Assembly: GCA_963809815.1 (NCBI GenBank)
Contig: CAWELM010000016.1
Coordinates: 1 to 64,000, forward strand
Source: CAVVJA01 sp963809815
GTDB lineage: Bacteria; Actinomycetota; Actinomycetes; Mycobacteriales; Jatrophihabitantaceae
Direction of reading: 5' to 3'
DNA: 64,000 nt
Both the position numbers and the translations under genes were made by a program. Position 1 is the stretch's first letter; each line of letters opens with the position of its first letter. This document shows positions 25,599 to 33,898 of this stretch, in pieces. The notes beneath the pieces are model-generated. The model did not search any database, was not told where the DNA came from, and saw nothing but the letters and a program-made list of their open reading frames with translations.

Positions 25599-26166
25599 TC
25601 AGCTGGCCGATCGGGGTGAACGGGCGCGCAAGCAAGGTGTGCGTCAGGCCTGGGCGCTGCTCGACGATCTTGTCCCGTTCGTCGTGGACGCCATCCTGGA
25701 TCGGATCGACCTCACCCAGATCGTTATCGACCGGGTGAAGGTGACGCGAATCGTCGACGAGGTCGACATCGCCGGGATAGTTGGTCACCTGGACTTCGAT
25801 TCGATCATCGAAAGTGTGCCGATCGACCACATTCTGGAGTTGGTCGACATCAATGGAGTCGTGGCCAGGGTAAACCTCGATCAGATCATGGCCCGGGTCG
25901 ACGTCAACGCCGTCGTGTCCACGGTCGATATTCCGGCGATCATCTCGCGCGTTGATTTGGGGAGCATCGTCAACCAGGTGATCGACGAGATCGACCTGCC
26001 GGAAATCATCTGGGAGTCGAGTGGGGGGATGGCGTCGGCAACGGTGGTCGGTGTTCGCATGCAAGGCAGAACGGCCGACGAGCGGATCGACCGGATCGTG
26101 GATCGAGTACTCCGTCGCCGCCGCGATCGGAACACGGCGGCGCCGGTTGATCGGAGCGAGCCATGA
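25522..26166 (+). CDS. Nonapeptide-repeat protein of unknown function
   Basis: Up to 214 residues; the first 25 in this frame are probably not the native start (see the ORF ending at 25598). From about residue 60 to 150 it has about nine tandem 9-residue units of pattern V-D-x-x-x-I-V-x-x. Examples are VDIAGIVGH, LDFDSIIES, VPIDHILEL, VDINGVVAR, VNLDQIMAR, VDVNAVVST, VDIPAIISR and VDLGSIVNQ, followed by IDLPEIIWESSGGMASATVVGVRMQG. The C-terminus is basic. The stop overlaps the start of the RDD gene (ATGA). The regular repeat suggests a solenoid or membrane-lying amphipathic strand or helix. Confidence 0.7.
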   Translation: MVQPFASLVLQPPVLPERYWPQRGIDQLADRGERARKQGVRQAWALLDDLVPFVVDAILDRIDLTQIVIDRVKVTRIVDEVDIAGIVGHLDFDSIIESVPIDHILELVDINGVVARVNLDQIMARVDVNAVVSTVDIPAIISRVDLGSIVNQVIDEIDLPEIIWESSGGMASATVVGVRMQGRTADERIDRIVDRVLRRRRDRNTAAPVDRSEP

Positions 26167-26681
26167 CCGACCGGTTCGCAACGGTCCCGGCTCAGGCCCG
26201 CGATTTCCAGGGTCAGCGAGCCGGAATCGTCACCCGGGTCGCGGCGGCTGCGGTGGACTTTCTACTCGTGATCGTCGCGATCTGCCTCATCTACGGCGGA
26301 ATCGCCGGCGTCACGTTCATCATCCATCCGAGGTCATTTCACTGGCCGAGCAACACCGGCTGGACCTTGCCGGTCCTCTATTTCGTCCTGCTGACGGCGT
26401 ACCTGTCATTCTCGTGGGCCGGCACTGGGCGAACCTACGGCGCCGCGCTGCTGGGCGTACGGGTCGTCAACCACAAGGGTGCGACGATGCGATTACCGGC
26501 TGCGATCCTGCGGGCCGTTCTCTGCGTGGTGTTCCCCATTGGCTTGCTCTGGGTGGCTATTAGCTCGGCCAACCGCTCGATTCAGGACGTCATCTTCCGG
26601 ACGTCGGTTATCTACGACTGGAGCCCCCGAGCAGAGGTCGAGCCTTCAGGCCAAAAGACTCGGGCGCTGCCGGGGACCTAG
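26163..26681 (+). CDS. RDD family membrane protein
   Basis: 172 residues with an RDD domain: AGIVTRVAAAAVDFLLVIVAICLIYGG carries the Arg...Asp pair in TM1, a second helix LPVLYFVLLTAYLSFSW, GTGRTYGAALLGVRVV and a third hydrophobic segment ILRAVLCVVFPIGLLWVAIS, followed by RSIQDVIFRTSVIYDW. RDD proteins are poorly understood integral membrane proteins, some linked to Na+/H+ exchange. The start overlaps the stop of the nonapeptide-repeat gene, so the two are translated together. Confidence 0.88.
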   Translation: MTDRFATVPAQARDFQGQRAGIVTRVAAAAVDFLLVIVAICLIYGGIAGVTFIIHPRSFHWPSNTGWTLPVLYFVLLTAYLSFSWAGTGRTYGAALLGVRVVNHKGATMRLPAAILRAVLCVVFPIGLLWVAISSANRSIQDVIFRTSVIYDWSPRAEVEPSGQKTRALPGT

Positions 26682-26916
26682 GTCAGTCGTCAACTCTCCG
26701 GTGCCGTGACGCATTTGTGTGCCGCTGAATTCATCCGTAGCGGTGATGGACTGCGCTCGGGCCGCCCCCTACGGTTGTCGTGGGTCGGACGGGGGAGCCT
26801 GGACGCCCCCGAGGAATTGGCTGGGTGATGGCGGTCCCTGATTTGATCGTGGATCTGCCGTTTGGCGATGGGAGCGTTTGGCGTGTTTGGGCTGTGGGGA
26901 TTGTGTTCGTGATGCG

Positions 26917-27930
26917 ATGACTGATGAGACGTCCACCCCAGAAGTCGTAGGGCCTGGGGCCGGGGGCGGGGCTCCGGCTGCTGCGGAATCTCCGCCGCGT
27001 CGGTCGGCTGGTGCGCGGGTGGGTGGGATCGCGCGGTCGGCGGGTATCAGCATCATTTTGGTGTTGAGTGTGATTTGTTTGGTGTTGACGCCGGTGGTGG
27101 TGTGGGGCCGGAATCTGTTGCTGAACACCGACCGGTATGTGCAGACGGTGGAGCCGTTGGCGAGTAATCCGGGTGTGCAGAACACGGTGATCGCCGCGGT
27201 GGACGCGCAGTTCCAGGGTCGGATAGACCTCAAGTCGGTGCTGGATCCGGTGCTGCCGCCGCGGGCGGCGCAGGTGTTGGTGCCTCCGCTGCAGGGTGCG
27301 GCGGACTCCCTGGTGAATACGGTCACCACGAAGTTCGTGCAAAGCGATGCGTTCAAAACGGTGTGGCAGACCGTGAACCGGGTGGCGCACACCCAGATCA
27401 ACTACCTGCTCACCGGGCAACGACCGAAGAACGCCGCGGTGCAGGTGGCCGGCAACGGTGATGTGAGCCTGGATCTGTCGGCGGTGGTGGTGCAGGTGAA
27501 GGCCCGCCTGGTCGACGCCGGGCTGACGGTGGCGTCGAAGGTGCCGGTGGTGGGGTCGACGATCAAGGTGGGCAACGTCGCCGGGTTGCAGCACGCTCAA
27601 TCGCTGACGAACAAGCTCAACAAGGTGGCGAATTGGCTGCCATGGATTGGCTTGGTGCTGCTCGTCGTGGGCGTCCTGCTGAGCCGACGCAAACGGCGGG
27701 CGCTGGTCGCGTCGCTGCTCGGTGTGGTCATCGGCCTGGTGATCGTGGGGATCGGGATCCTGATCGGCCGCGGCATCTACCTGAACAAGATCACGACGCC
27801 CAACCTGACCCGGGACACGGCGCAGTACATCTTCGACACCGTGGTGCGCTACCTGCGGTTGGGTATCAGACTGCTGGCGCTGCTGGCGTTGCTCGTCGCG
27901 TTCGGGGTCTGGGTCTCGGGTCCGGGCTAG
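26917..27930 (+). CDS. Integral membrane protein, cut by in-frame TAG
   Basis: 337 residues to the TAG at 27928-27930. A Pro/Ala-rich cytoplasmic lead is followed by TM1 (IILVLSVICLVLTPVVVWG), a large extracytoplasmic region (NTDRYVQTVEPLASNPGVQNTVIAAVDAQF... LLTGQRP...), TM2-TM3 (WIGLVLLVVGVLLSRRKRRALVASLLGVVIGLVIVGIGILIG) and TM4 (LLALLALLVAFGVWVSGPG). Homologues in actinobacteria, as I remember them, continue for about 90 more residues with GPVG...Y and two more helices. Exactly that follows here in frame after the TAG (27931-28212). Function unknown. ATG at 26917 is chosen over the TTG at 26878 because of the family start. Confidence 0.75.
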   Translation: MTDETSTPEVVGPGAGGGAPAAAESPPRRSAGARVGGIARSAGISIILVLSVICLVLTPVVVWGRNLLLNTDRYVQTVEPLASNPGVQNTVIAAVDAQFQGRIDLKSVLDPVLPPRAAQVLVPPLQGAADSLVNTVTTKFVQSDAFKTVWQTVNRVAHTQINYLLTGQRPKNAAVQVAGNGDVSLDLSAVVVQVKARLVDAGLTVASKVPVVGSTIKVGNVAGLQHAQSLTNKLNKVANWLPWIGLVLLVVGVLLSRRKRRALVASLLGVVIGLVIVGIGILIGRGIYLNKITTPNLTRDTAQYIFDTVVRYLRLGIRLLALLALLVAFGVWVSGPG

Positions 27931-28212
27931 GTTGCGACCCGGTTCCGTACCTTCGTCGTGCGGTGGCCGCGCGAGGCCGGCTCCCGGCTGAACGCCGGCC
28001 CGGTCGGACCCTTCGTGGATCGGTACGCAATCGCATTACGGGTCGCAGTGATCGCCATTTTGGGCGTGATCCTGCTGCTGTTCGACTCACCGTCGCTGGT
28101 CACCGTCATCGTGCTGGCAGTGATCTGCGTGATATTGCTGCTGATCATCGAATTGTTGCGAGCGTCGGCACATCGCGCTCGAGCGGAGGCGGTGCCGGAG
28201 GGCGCTGGATAG
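27931..28212 (+). pseudogene. In-frame continuation of the membrane protein after TAG
   Basis: Directly continues the frame of the preceding gene: VATRFRTFVVRWPRE, then NAGPVGPFVDRYAIALRV and two hydrophobic helices (VAVIAILGVILLLFDSP and LVTVIVLAVICVILLLIIELL), ending in a short basic tail. This matches the C-terminal part normally fused to the upstream protein. Separate translation is possible from the GTG at 27958, but no clear ribosome site is seen. It is either readthrough product, independent fragment or dead. Confidence 0.6.
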
Positions 28213-28222
28213 TCGCCCGAGG

Positions 28223-28858
28223 TCACGATCGCTGTCCGCGCGCTCGGGGCGAGGGGCTTCGGGAAAGCTGAACCGTTGCGATAGCTGCGAGCGCGTCCCA
28301 CACGAGCGCGGCGAGGACCGCTGGCCAGCCACGGCCGGCGATCCGTCGTCCGACATCGCCCACTGCAGCGCACACGATCCGAGTTGGGCGCTCGTTGACC
28401 GTGACTACGGGAGGGCGCCGTAGCCAGGTCTCTTGAGCGAATGAGAGCGCAATCGCCGGGATGACCAGGGCGCCCGGTGCCCCGGCGCGATAAAGCACTA
28501 TTCCCGCGGCGATATCAGCGACTCGATCACATGCGTGGTCGAGCATGCTCCCGTGCGCGGACGAGGTGTCGGCCACGATCGCCACGGCACCGTCGAGTCC
28601 GTCGGCGATGGCCGATCCGATGAGTAACGGCGTCGCGCGCCCGGGACGCGCGCGGGCCGAGGCGACTGCCAGAACCAGGCCCGTGAGGGTGACGACGTCG
28701 GGGGGCACTCGGGCTGTCGTGAGCGGCCGGGCCAGCCGCCACATCGCGCGCAGCCACCACAAAAGGACTCCGCGCCTGACCTCATATCCGGGGTGCCGGG
28801 CCGCCCACTGCGCGCGGAGATCGTCCTCGGTCAACCGGGCTGACGGCCTGCGCGCCAC
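28223..28858 (-). CDS. CDP-alcohol phosphatidyltransferase family protein
   Basis: 211 residues. The CDP-alcohol phosphotransferase signature is present as DGLDGAVAI...G-x3-D-x3-D (ADGLDGAVAIVADTSSAHG, then SMLDHACDR): all four catalytic aspartates are kept, while the Arg of the classical DG-x2-AR motif is Ile, as in some actinobacterial relatives. Hydrophobic segments follow. The predicted role is transfer of a phospho-alcohol from CDP to an acceptor during membrane phospholipid or inositol-lipid synthesis; substrates unknown. It converges on the end of the upstream membrane gene. Confidence 0.8.
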   Translation of the reverse strand: MARRPSARLTEDDLRAQWAARHPGYEVRRGVLLWWLRAMWRLARPLTTARVPPDVVTLTGLVLAVASARARPGRATPLLIGSAIADGLDGAVAIVADTSSAHGSMLDHACDRVADIAAGIVLYRAGAPGALVIPAIALSFAQETWLRRPPVVTVNERPTRIVCAAVGDVGRRIAGRGWPAVLAALVWDALAAIATVQLSRSPSPRARGQRS

Positions 28859-28915
28859 GTCGCGAGCGTATTCATACGACGTGGCTGCTAGCGCGAGTGG
28901 ACGCAGCCGGTCAGG

Positions 28916-29761
28916 GTGACGCGGATAGCATCAGCGATCGTGGTGGGATCGGCCAGCGCTGAAGATCGCGTCCTGGTATCCACCCGCGTGGTGTCGGCCG
29001 CGATCGTTCCATTCCTGCTGCTGGCGTTTGCCGTGCTCGTCCCGTGGCCGACGGACACCAAGCGGCTGTTCGCCTGGGCAATAAAGCCCACGATGTCGGC
29101 CATGATCCTCGGCTCGGTGTATCTGGGTGGCGCCTACTTCTTCGTCCGAGCTGCTTTAGCCCGCCGTTGGCATACGGTCGCCGGTGGTTTTCCGCCGGTA
29201 GCGACGTTCGCGGCGCTGATGGGGATCGCGACGATCCTGCATTGGGATCGCTTCATTCACGGCAACGTCGCGTTCTGGTTGTGGGTGGCGCTCTATGTGA
29301 CAACTCCCTTCATCGTCTTCGGAGTGTTTGTCCGTAACCGGCGTGAATACGTCGCCGCTACCGGCACCGAGTTGGTCATCCCCCCACTCGCGGCCGCGGT
29401 GATCGTCGCGGCTGGGGGACTCGCCGTGCTGACGAGCGCGTTCCTGTACCTGTTTCCGGACGAGGCCATCGATATTTGGCCATGGCCGCTGACCCGGCTG
29501 ACTGCCCGGATGTTGGGCGCGATCTTTGCGCTCGGACTGGCCGGTCTGGGCGCCTGGCGCGAGCGCCGCTGGAGCGCGGCCCGGATTCTCGTGCAGGTCG
29601 CCGGGATCATGGTGCTGCTCATCCTCGTCGCGGGCATCCGCGCCCGTAACGAGTTCGACGCCTCCAACGTATTGACGTGGCTATTCGCAGCCGGCTTTTG
29701 CGTTACGGCGGCGGGCGTTGTCATCCTGTACTTGCGGATGGAGCTCTTGGCGAATCGGTGA
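28916..29761 (+). CDS. Hypothetical multi-pass membrane protein
   Basis: 281 residues with about eight hydrophobic stretches (IVPFLLLAFAVLVPW; SAMILGSVYLGGAYFFV; FAALMGIATILHW; FWLWVALYVTTPFIVFGVFV; LAAAVIVAAGGLAVLTSAFLYLF; LGAIFALGLAGLGAW; ILVQVAGIMVLLILVAGI; VLTWLFAAGFCVTAAGVVILYL). No family named with confidence. GTG start at 28916; a GTG at 28940 is possible. It lies between the phosphotransferase (divergent) and the UPF0104 gene (same strand). Confidence 0.7.
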   Translation: MTRIASAIVVGSASAEDRVLVSTRVVSAAIVPFLLLAFAVLVPWPTDTKRLFAWAIKPTMSAMILGSVYLGGAYFFVRAALARRWHTVAGGFPPVATFAALMGIATILHWDRFIHGNVAFWLWVALYVTTPFIVFGVFVRNRREYVAATGTELVIPPLAAAVIVAAGGLAVLTSAFLYLFPDEAIDIWPWPLTRLTARMLGAIFALGLAGLGAWRERRWSAARILVQVAGIMVLLILVAGIRARNEFDASNVLTWLFAAGFCVTAAGVVILYLRMELLANR

Positions 29762-29800
29762 TGATCATGCCGGGCAGAGTCGGCTGGCGTCGTCCGGTAG

Positions 29801-30949
29801 ATGTGGGGTGCGACGCGGATGATGCTCGCTGAAGTGCGCAGGCTGAGGCCGAGCCGCGCCGTCGTCCGAGCCATTCGGGTTGTCGTCGGCCTACTTGTTA
29901 TTGGGGTACTTGTCGTCGAGGGCGTGGCCCTCGCCGGTCATTCGGGCGCGCTGGCCGACGCCTTGGCCCATGCGAACCTCGGATTGGTGGCGCTGGCCCT
30001 CGCGCTCGAGGTGGCGTCGTGGCTAGCGTTTGCTGCCCTGCATCGACGCATGCTGTCCAGTGGCGGGCTGCGTGTGCCGCTCCCGAAGATCGCTTCAGTA
30101 CTGCTGGTTGCCAACGCCTTGAGTGCGACGTTGCCCGTGGGCTCAGCCGTAGCGACCGGCTATAACTTCACGCGGTTTCGCCGGTTCGGGGCCAGCGTGC
30201 CGCTTGCGGCGTGGGTGCTCGTGATCAGTGGTCTGATCAGCAGCGCCACGCTCGGGGCATTGGGACTCGCCGCGGCCTCCGTCGTCGGATCGAACCGGAC
30301 GAGTTCGGTGGCCGCGATCATCGCGGTCGGGGTCACGCTGACCGTCGCCGGTGGGTTGTATGCCGCGAACCAGCGCCCGGAGGCTGCCGTCCGGCTCGGG
30401 CGGAGCGGCGTCCGCGCTTTGAGCCGAATTAGCCGGCGCTCGCTATCGCACGGATTCGACCGCGTCGATGCCTTCGTGGCCCAGATCGTGATGATACGAC
30501 CGCGCGGCCGCGACTGGCTCGCCGGTGTCGGCTTCGCTGCTGTCAATTGGATCGCAGACGTGGCCTGCTTCGTCATGGCCTGTCACGCCGTGGGGATTTC
30601 CGACGTGGCTCCGCGGACGATCGTGATCGCGTACGCTGCGGACGCCGTGGTCGGCGCCGCTCCGCTGCTTCCGGGCGGGATCGGGCTGGTCGAGGGCGCG
30701 CTGGTTGTCGCTCTCGTTGGTGGCGGCATACCGTTCGCCGCTGCCACCGCCGCCGTAGTGATCTACCGAGGGATCAGTTTTGTCCTCGTCGTTGTCGTTG
30801 GCTGGACGTTGTGGCTCTGGACGCGATACGGGCAGCGTCACGCTCAGGATGCGCCCGTAGACCTGACGCCACGGCGAAGTGGTCGAGCCACGCCACACCG
30901 TGCCCCCGCGACGGCTCCGCTCGCGGCAACAACTGGCCAAGACGGGTAA
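29801..30949 (+). CDS. Lysylphosphatidylglycerol synthase TM region / UPF0104 family protein
   Basis: 382 residues, about eight helices, with the family segments NALSATLPVGSAVATGYNFTRFRRFG, WIADVACFVMACHAVG and LPGGIGLVEGALVVALVGGGIPFAAATAAVVIYRGISF (the PGGxGxxE...YR motif). The family comprises the flippase half of MprF and YbhN/AglD-like proteins thought to move lipids or lipid-linked substrates across the membrane. There is no C-terminal LysPG synthase domain. The start may be the ATG at 29819. It ends in a Pro/Thr-rich cytoplasmic tail. Confidence 0.83.
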   Translation: MWGATRMMLAEVRRLRPSRAVVRAIRVVVGLLVIGVLVVEGVALAGHSGALADALAHANLGLVALALALEVASWLAFAALHRRMLSSGGLRVPLPKIASVLLVANALSATLPVGSAVATGYNFTRFRRFGASVPLAAWVLVISGLISSATLGALGLAAASVVGSNRTSSVAAIIAVGVTLTVAGGLYAANQRPEAAVRLGRSGVRALSRISRRSLSHGFDRVDAFVAQIVMIRPRGRDWLAGVGFAAVNWIADVACFVMACHAVGISDVAPRTIVIAYAADAVVGAAPLLPGGIGLVEGALVVALVGGGIPFAAATAAVVIYRGISFVLVVVVGWTLWLWTRYGQRHAQDAPVDLTPRRSGRATPHRAPATAPLAATTGQDG

Positions 30950-31057
30950 AGCTTTTCGGTTCGTATACCGATCAGGGGTATTGTCCCGTCTGCGGTCACG
31001 CTCCGTGACTGCGGGAAACCAAGCACCGCAGCCATCGGCTCACCTGGGGTATGTGGC

Positions 31058-33886
31058 ATGGCACATCTGGTCGAGTTCCGGCTTCTTGGCGCCCTCGAGG
31101 TGGTCATCGCCGGCCGACCGGTAATTCTCGGGGGCCGGAGGCAGCAGGTTGTCCTCGCCACGCTCCTGGTGTCGCATCCACACCCGGTCTCTAGCGACCG
31201 CTTGATCGACGCGGTGTGGGGCGACCATCCGCCGCCTACTGCGCCGGCCACCTTGCAGGCTTACGTCTCCCGATTGCGCAAACTGCTTGCCGCCGCAGGC
31301 GTCGGGTTGCAGTCGGGCGCCCGAGGCTACCGACTCGAGATCGACGACGACGCGATCGATGCCTGCCGCTTCGATCGGGCCGTCGACAATGCGCTAGCGC
31401 TCTCGCAAGACCAACGGAATGCGGAGATCATCGATCTGCTCGAACCGGCGCTCGGCCTGTGGCGGTCTGCGTACGCATTCGGTCCGTTGCGCGATGCCGG
31501 TTGGGCCGTGGAATTCAGCGCGCGGCTTGCCGAACGCCGGCTCGTTGCCGAAGAGCTTCTGGCTGATGCCTACCTCGAGTTAGGCAAGCATCTCGCCGCT
31601 GCGATCCGGCTGGAGGGCGCGCTAACCCAATGGCCGTTGAGTGAATCACTGGCCAAGCGCTACATGCTCGCGCTCTATCGCGGTGGACGCCAGGTCGACG
31701 CCCTTGCGGTATACGAACGAATCCGCCTCGAACTCAAGCTCGAACTCGGCCTGGAGCCGTCGGCAGAGCTACGCGAGTTACACCACGCCGTCCTCAATCA
31801 AAGCGTCGTGCTGGACTGGCGGCCAGCATCGGCCCGGCAATTGGTACGCATCCTGCCGCCACGGAACCCGTTGTTCACTGGGCGCGAGGAGCTGGTGCGC
31901 ACAGTCCGCCGCCACCTTTCCACCAATGGAGTCGTGACGATCCACGGCCTGGGAGGCGTCGGCAAAACCGACGTGGCATTGGAAATCGCACACCGGCACG
32001 CCGGTCCGGTTTCGTGGGTTACGGCGGAGAGCAGGACATCGCTGTTCGGCGCTTTGACCTCCCTGGGGAGACGCCTGAATGTGCAACTCGGCTCGGATGA
32101 GGCCGATCTGCTTTCTGGCCTCTGGGCGGCGATGAATGAGCGCGAGGATTGGCTGCTCGTCTTCGACAACGCCGAAGACCTTGAGCTTGTGCGGGAGGCG
32201 CTGCCTCCGCTGACGAGTGTGCGTGTGCTCATCACATCGCAAAGTCCGGCCTGGGCGGCCCTCGGGCCGACCATTCGGGTGGACCCGTTCGGACCGACGG
32301 TCGCCGCCCGCTTCCTGTTGACCCGCTCCGGCCGCCGCGACCCACAGGCCGCGACCACGCTCGCAGACCTGCTGGGCAACCTCCCACTTGCCCTCGAGCA
32401 AGCGGGTGCCTACATCGACCAGACCGGTCTGAGCCTGGCCGAGTACCTCCGGTTGTTCCACCTTCGTCGCGATCAGCTGCTCATGCGGGGCGCGCCGGCC
32501 AACCATCGCCAGACCGTGAGCGCGACCTGGCAGATCGTGTTCGAACGCGTTCGGGCCAGGTCGCCGTTGGCCGCTCGAATCCTGGAGACCTCGGCGTTCA
32601 TGGCGCCAGACGCCATTCCGCTCAGCTGGATCTCCGTGCTCGTGAGCGGTCAGGACGACGAGATGGAATTCGCCGACGCCGTTGCCGAGCTGCTGCGCTA
32701 CTCCCTCGTCGATCGCGGTGAGGGCAATCTTCGGGTGCACCGGCTCGTGCAGGCCGTACTGCGCGCGAAGCTTCCGGCTGAGCAGCGAGTAGCCCGGGCG
32801 ACCGACGTCGTCACCCTGCTGCGACGGGTTGCGCCGCCAGTGCCGACCGACCCGGACGGCTGGACCACTTGGGCCGTGCTTGCCCCGCACATCACCGCCT
32901 TGCTGAACTTCAGCGAGGACCTCAACGCGCTGCCGACCGGCCTTGTCGCCTTGGCTCTCGACGCGTTCCGCTACCTTCGCGCTCGCTCCGCTCTTCCCTC
33001 AGCGCATTCGATTCTCGACTCGCTGATCGTGGTCGGGCACGCGACGTCAGCGGACCGCCCCTTGCTCGGTGAGCTGTACGCCGAACGGGGAGAATTGTTC
33101 GACGCAGAAGGGAAACTCATCCTCGCGCGAGAGGAACTAGAACGGGCGATCGCGCTGATGGGCGGAGCGGCTGATGCGGGAGACCTGCCATCGGCCAGAA
33201 CATTGGCTCGGCTCGCGCATCTAGTGAATTGCGCGGGCGAACCGGACCGAGCGGTGGAGTACTACCAGCGTTGTCTGCCCGTTCTGCGCGAGTTGGGGGA
33301 CACGGCCGAGATCGTTCGTATGCTGATCGGATTGGGCTATACCTACTGGGCGCTCGATGCGTTCGCCACCGGAGCAACACAATTTCACGACGCATTGGAG
33401 ATTCTCGATCAAGCCGGCTGGGCGGAACACCCATTGGCCGCCGAAGCGATGAGCGGACTCGGCATGATGCTGCATGATCAGGGCAGGCCGGCGGAATCCC
33501 GGGACCTGCAGAGACGGGCGCTGGCGGTGCTGCACCTGGTTTATGGCGAGGTCGACCATCCGATCGTGGCCGAGGTCCACGACAAGCTCGGGTGGACGTT
33601 ACGGTTGCTAGGCGACCTTGAAGGAGCCCGGGCCGAGCACGCTGAGTCGGCGGCAATGATGAGCCGGCAGTTCGGCCCCGACGATCCCCGAGTAGCTATG
33701 GCCTTGACGAACCTCGGTCTGGCCGAACTCGAGGCTGGCGATATCGGCGGGGCGCGCGCCCACCAGCAGCGGGCGTACGAGGCCCTGCTGCGCGCGTACG
33801 GCCCCGATCATTGCAATACTCGGCTGGTTGTGGGCCGGCTCGAGGACCTCGATCGTCGATCGGTCGCGAGCATTCCCGGGCGGTGA
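31058..33886 (+). CDS. AfsR/SARP-family transcriptional regulator with NB-ARC and TPR
   Basis: 942 residues. An OmpR-type winged-helix DNA-binding domain occupies about 1-95 (VEFRLLGALEV...LIDAVWGDHPPPTAPATLQAYVSRLRK), then a BTAD bacterial activator domain (about 100-250), an NB-ARC ATPase with P-loop GLGGVGKT at 297-304 and LLVFDNAED Walker B near 365, and C-terminal TPR repeats (about 690-930). Such proteins activate secondary-metabolism or differentiation genes in response to a bound signal and ATP state. No biosynthetic cluster is adjacent; the convergent 1124-residue gene is the immediate neighbour. The ATG has a weak ribosome site (GGGGTATGTGGC). Confidence 0.9.
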   Translation: MAHLVEFRLLGALEVVIAGRPVILGGRRQQVVLATLLVSHPHPVSSDRLIDAVWGDHPPPTAPATLQAYVSRLRKLLAAAGVGLQSGARGYRLEIDDDAIDACRFDRAVDNALALSQDQRNAEIIDLLEPALGLWRSAYAFGPLRDAGWAVEFSARLAERRLVAEELLADAYLELGKHLAAAIRLEGALTQWPLSESLAKRYMLALYRGGRQVDALAVYERIRLELKLELGLEPSAELRELHHAVLNQSVVLDWRPASARQLVRILPPRNPLFTGREELVRTVRRHLSTNGVVTIHGLGGVGKTDVALEIAHRHAGPVSWVTAESRTSLFGALTSLGRRLNVQLGSDEADLLSGLWAAMNEREDWLLVFDNAEDLELVREALPPLTSVRVLITSQSPAWAALGPTIRVDPFGPTVAARFLLTRSGRRDPQAATTLADLLGNLPLALEQAGAYIDQTGLSLAEYLRLFHLRRDQLLMRGAPANHRQTVSATWQIVFERVRARSPLAARILETSAFMAPDAIPLSWISVLVSGQDDEMEFADAVAELLRYSLVDRGEGNLRVHRLVQAVLRAKLPAEQRVARATDVVTLLRRVAPPVPTDPDGWTTWAVLAPHITALLNFSEDLNALPTGLVALALDAFRYLRARSALPSAHSILDSLIVVGHATSADRPLLGELYAERGELFDAEGKLILAREELERAIALMGGAADAGDLPSARTLARLAHLVNCAGEPDRAVEYYQRCLPVLRELGDTAEIVRMLIGLGYTYWALDAFATGATQFHDALEILDQAGWAEHPLAAEAMSGLGMMLHDQGRPAESRDLQRRALAVLHLVYGEVDHPIVAEVHDKLGWTLRLLGDLEGARAEHAESAAMMSRQFGPDDPRVAMALTNLGLAELEAGDIGGARAHQQRAYEALLRAYGPDHCNTRLVVGRLEDLDRRSVASIPGR

Positions 33887-33898
33887 CCCCAGCCCTGG

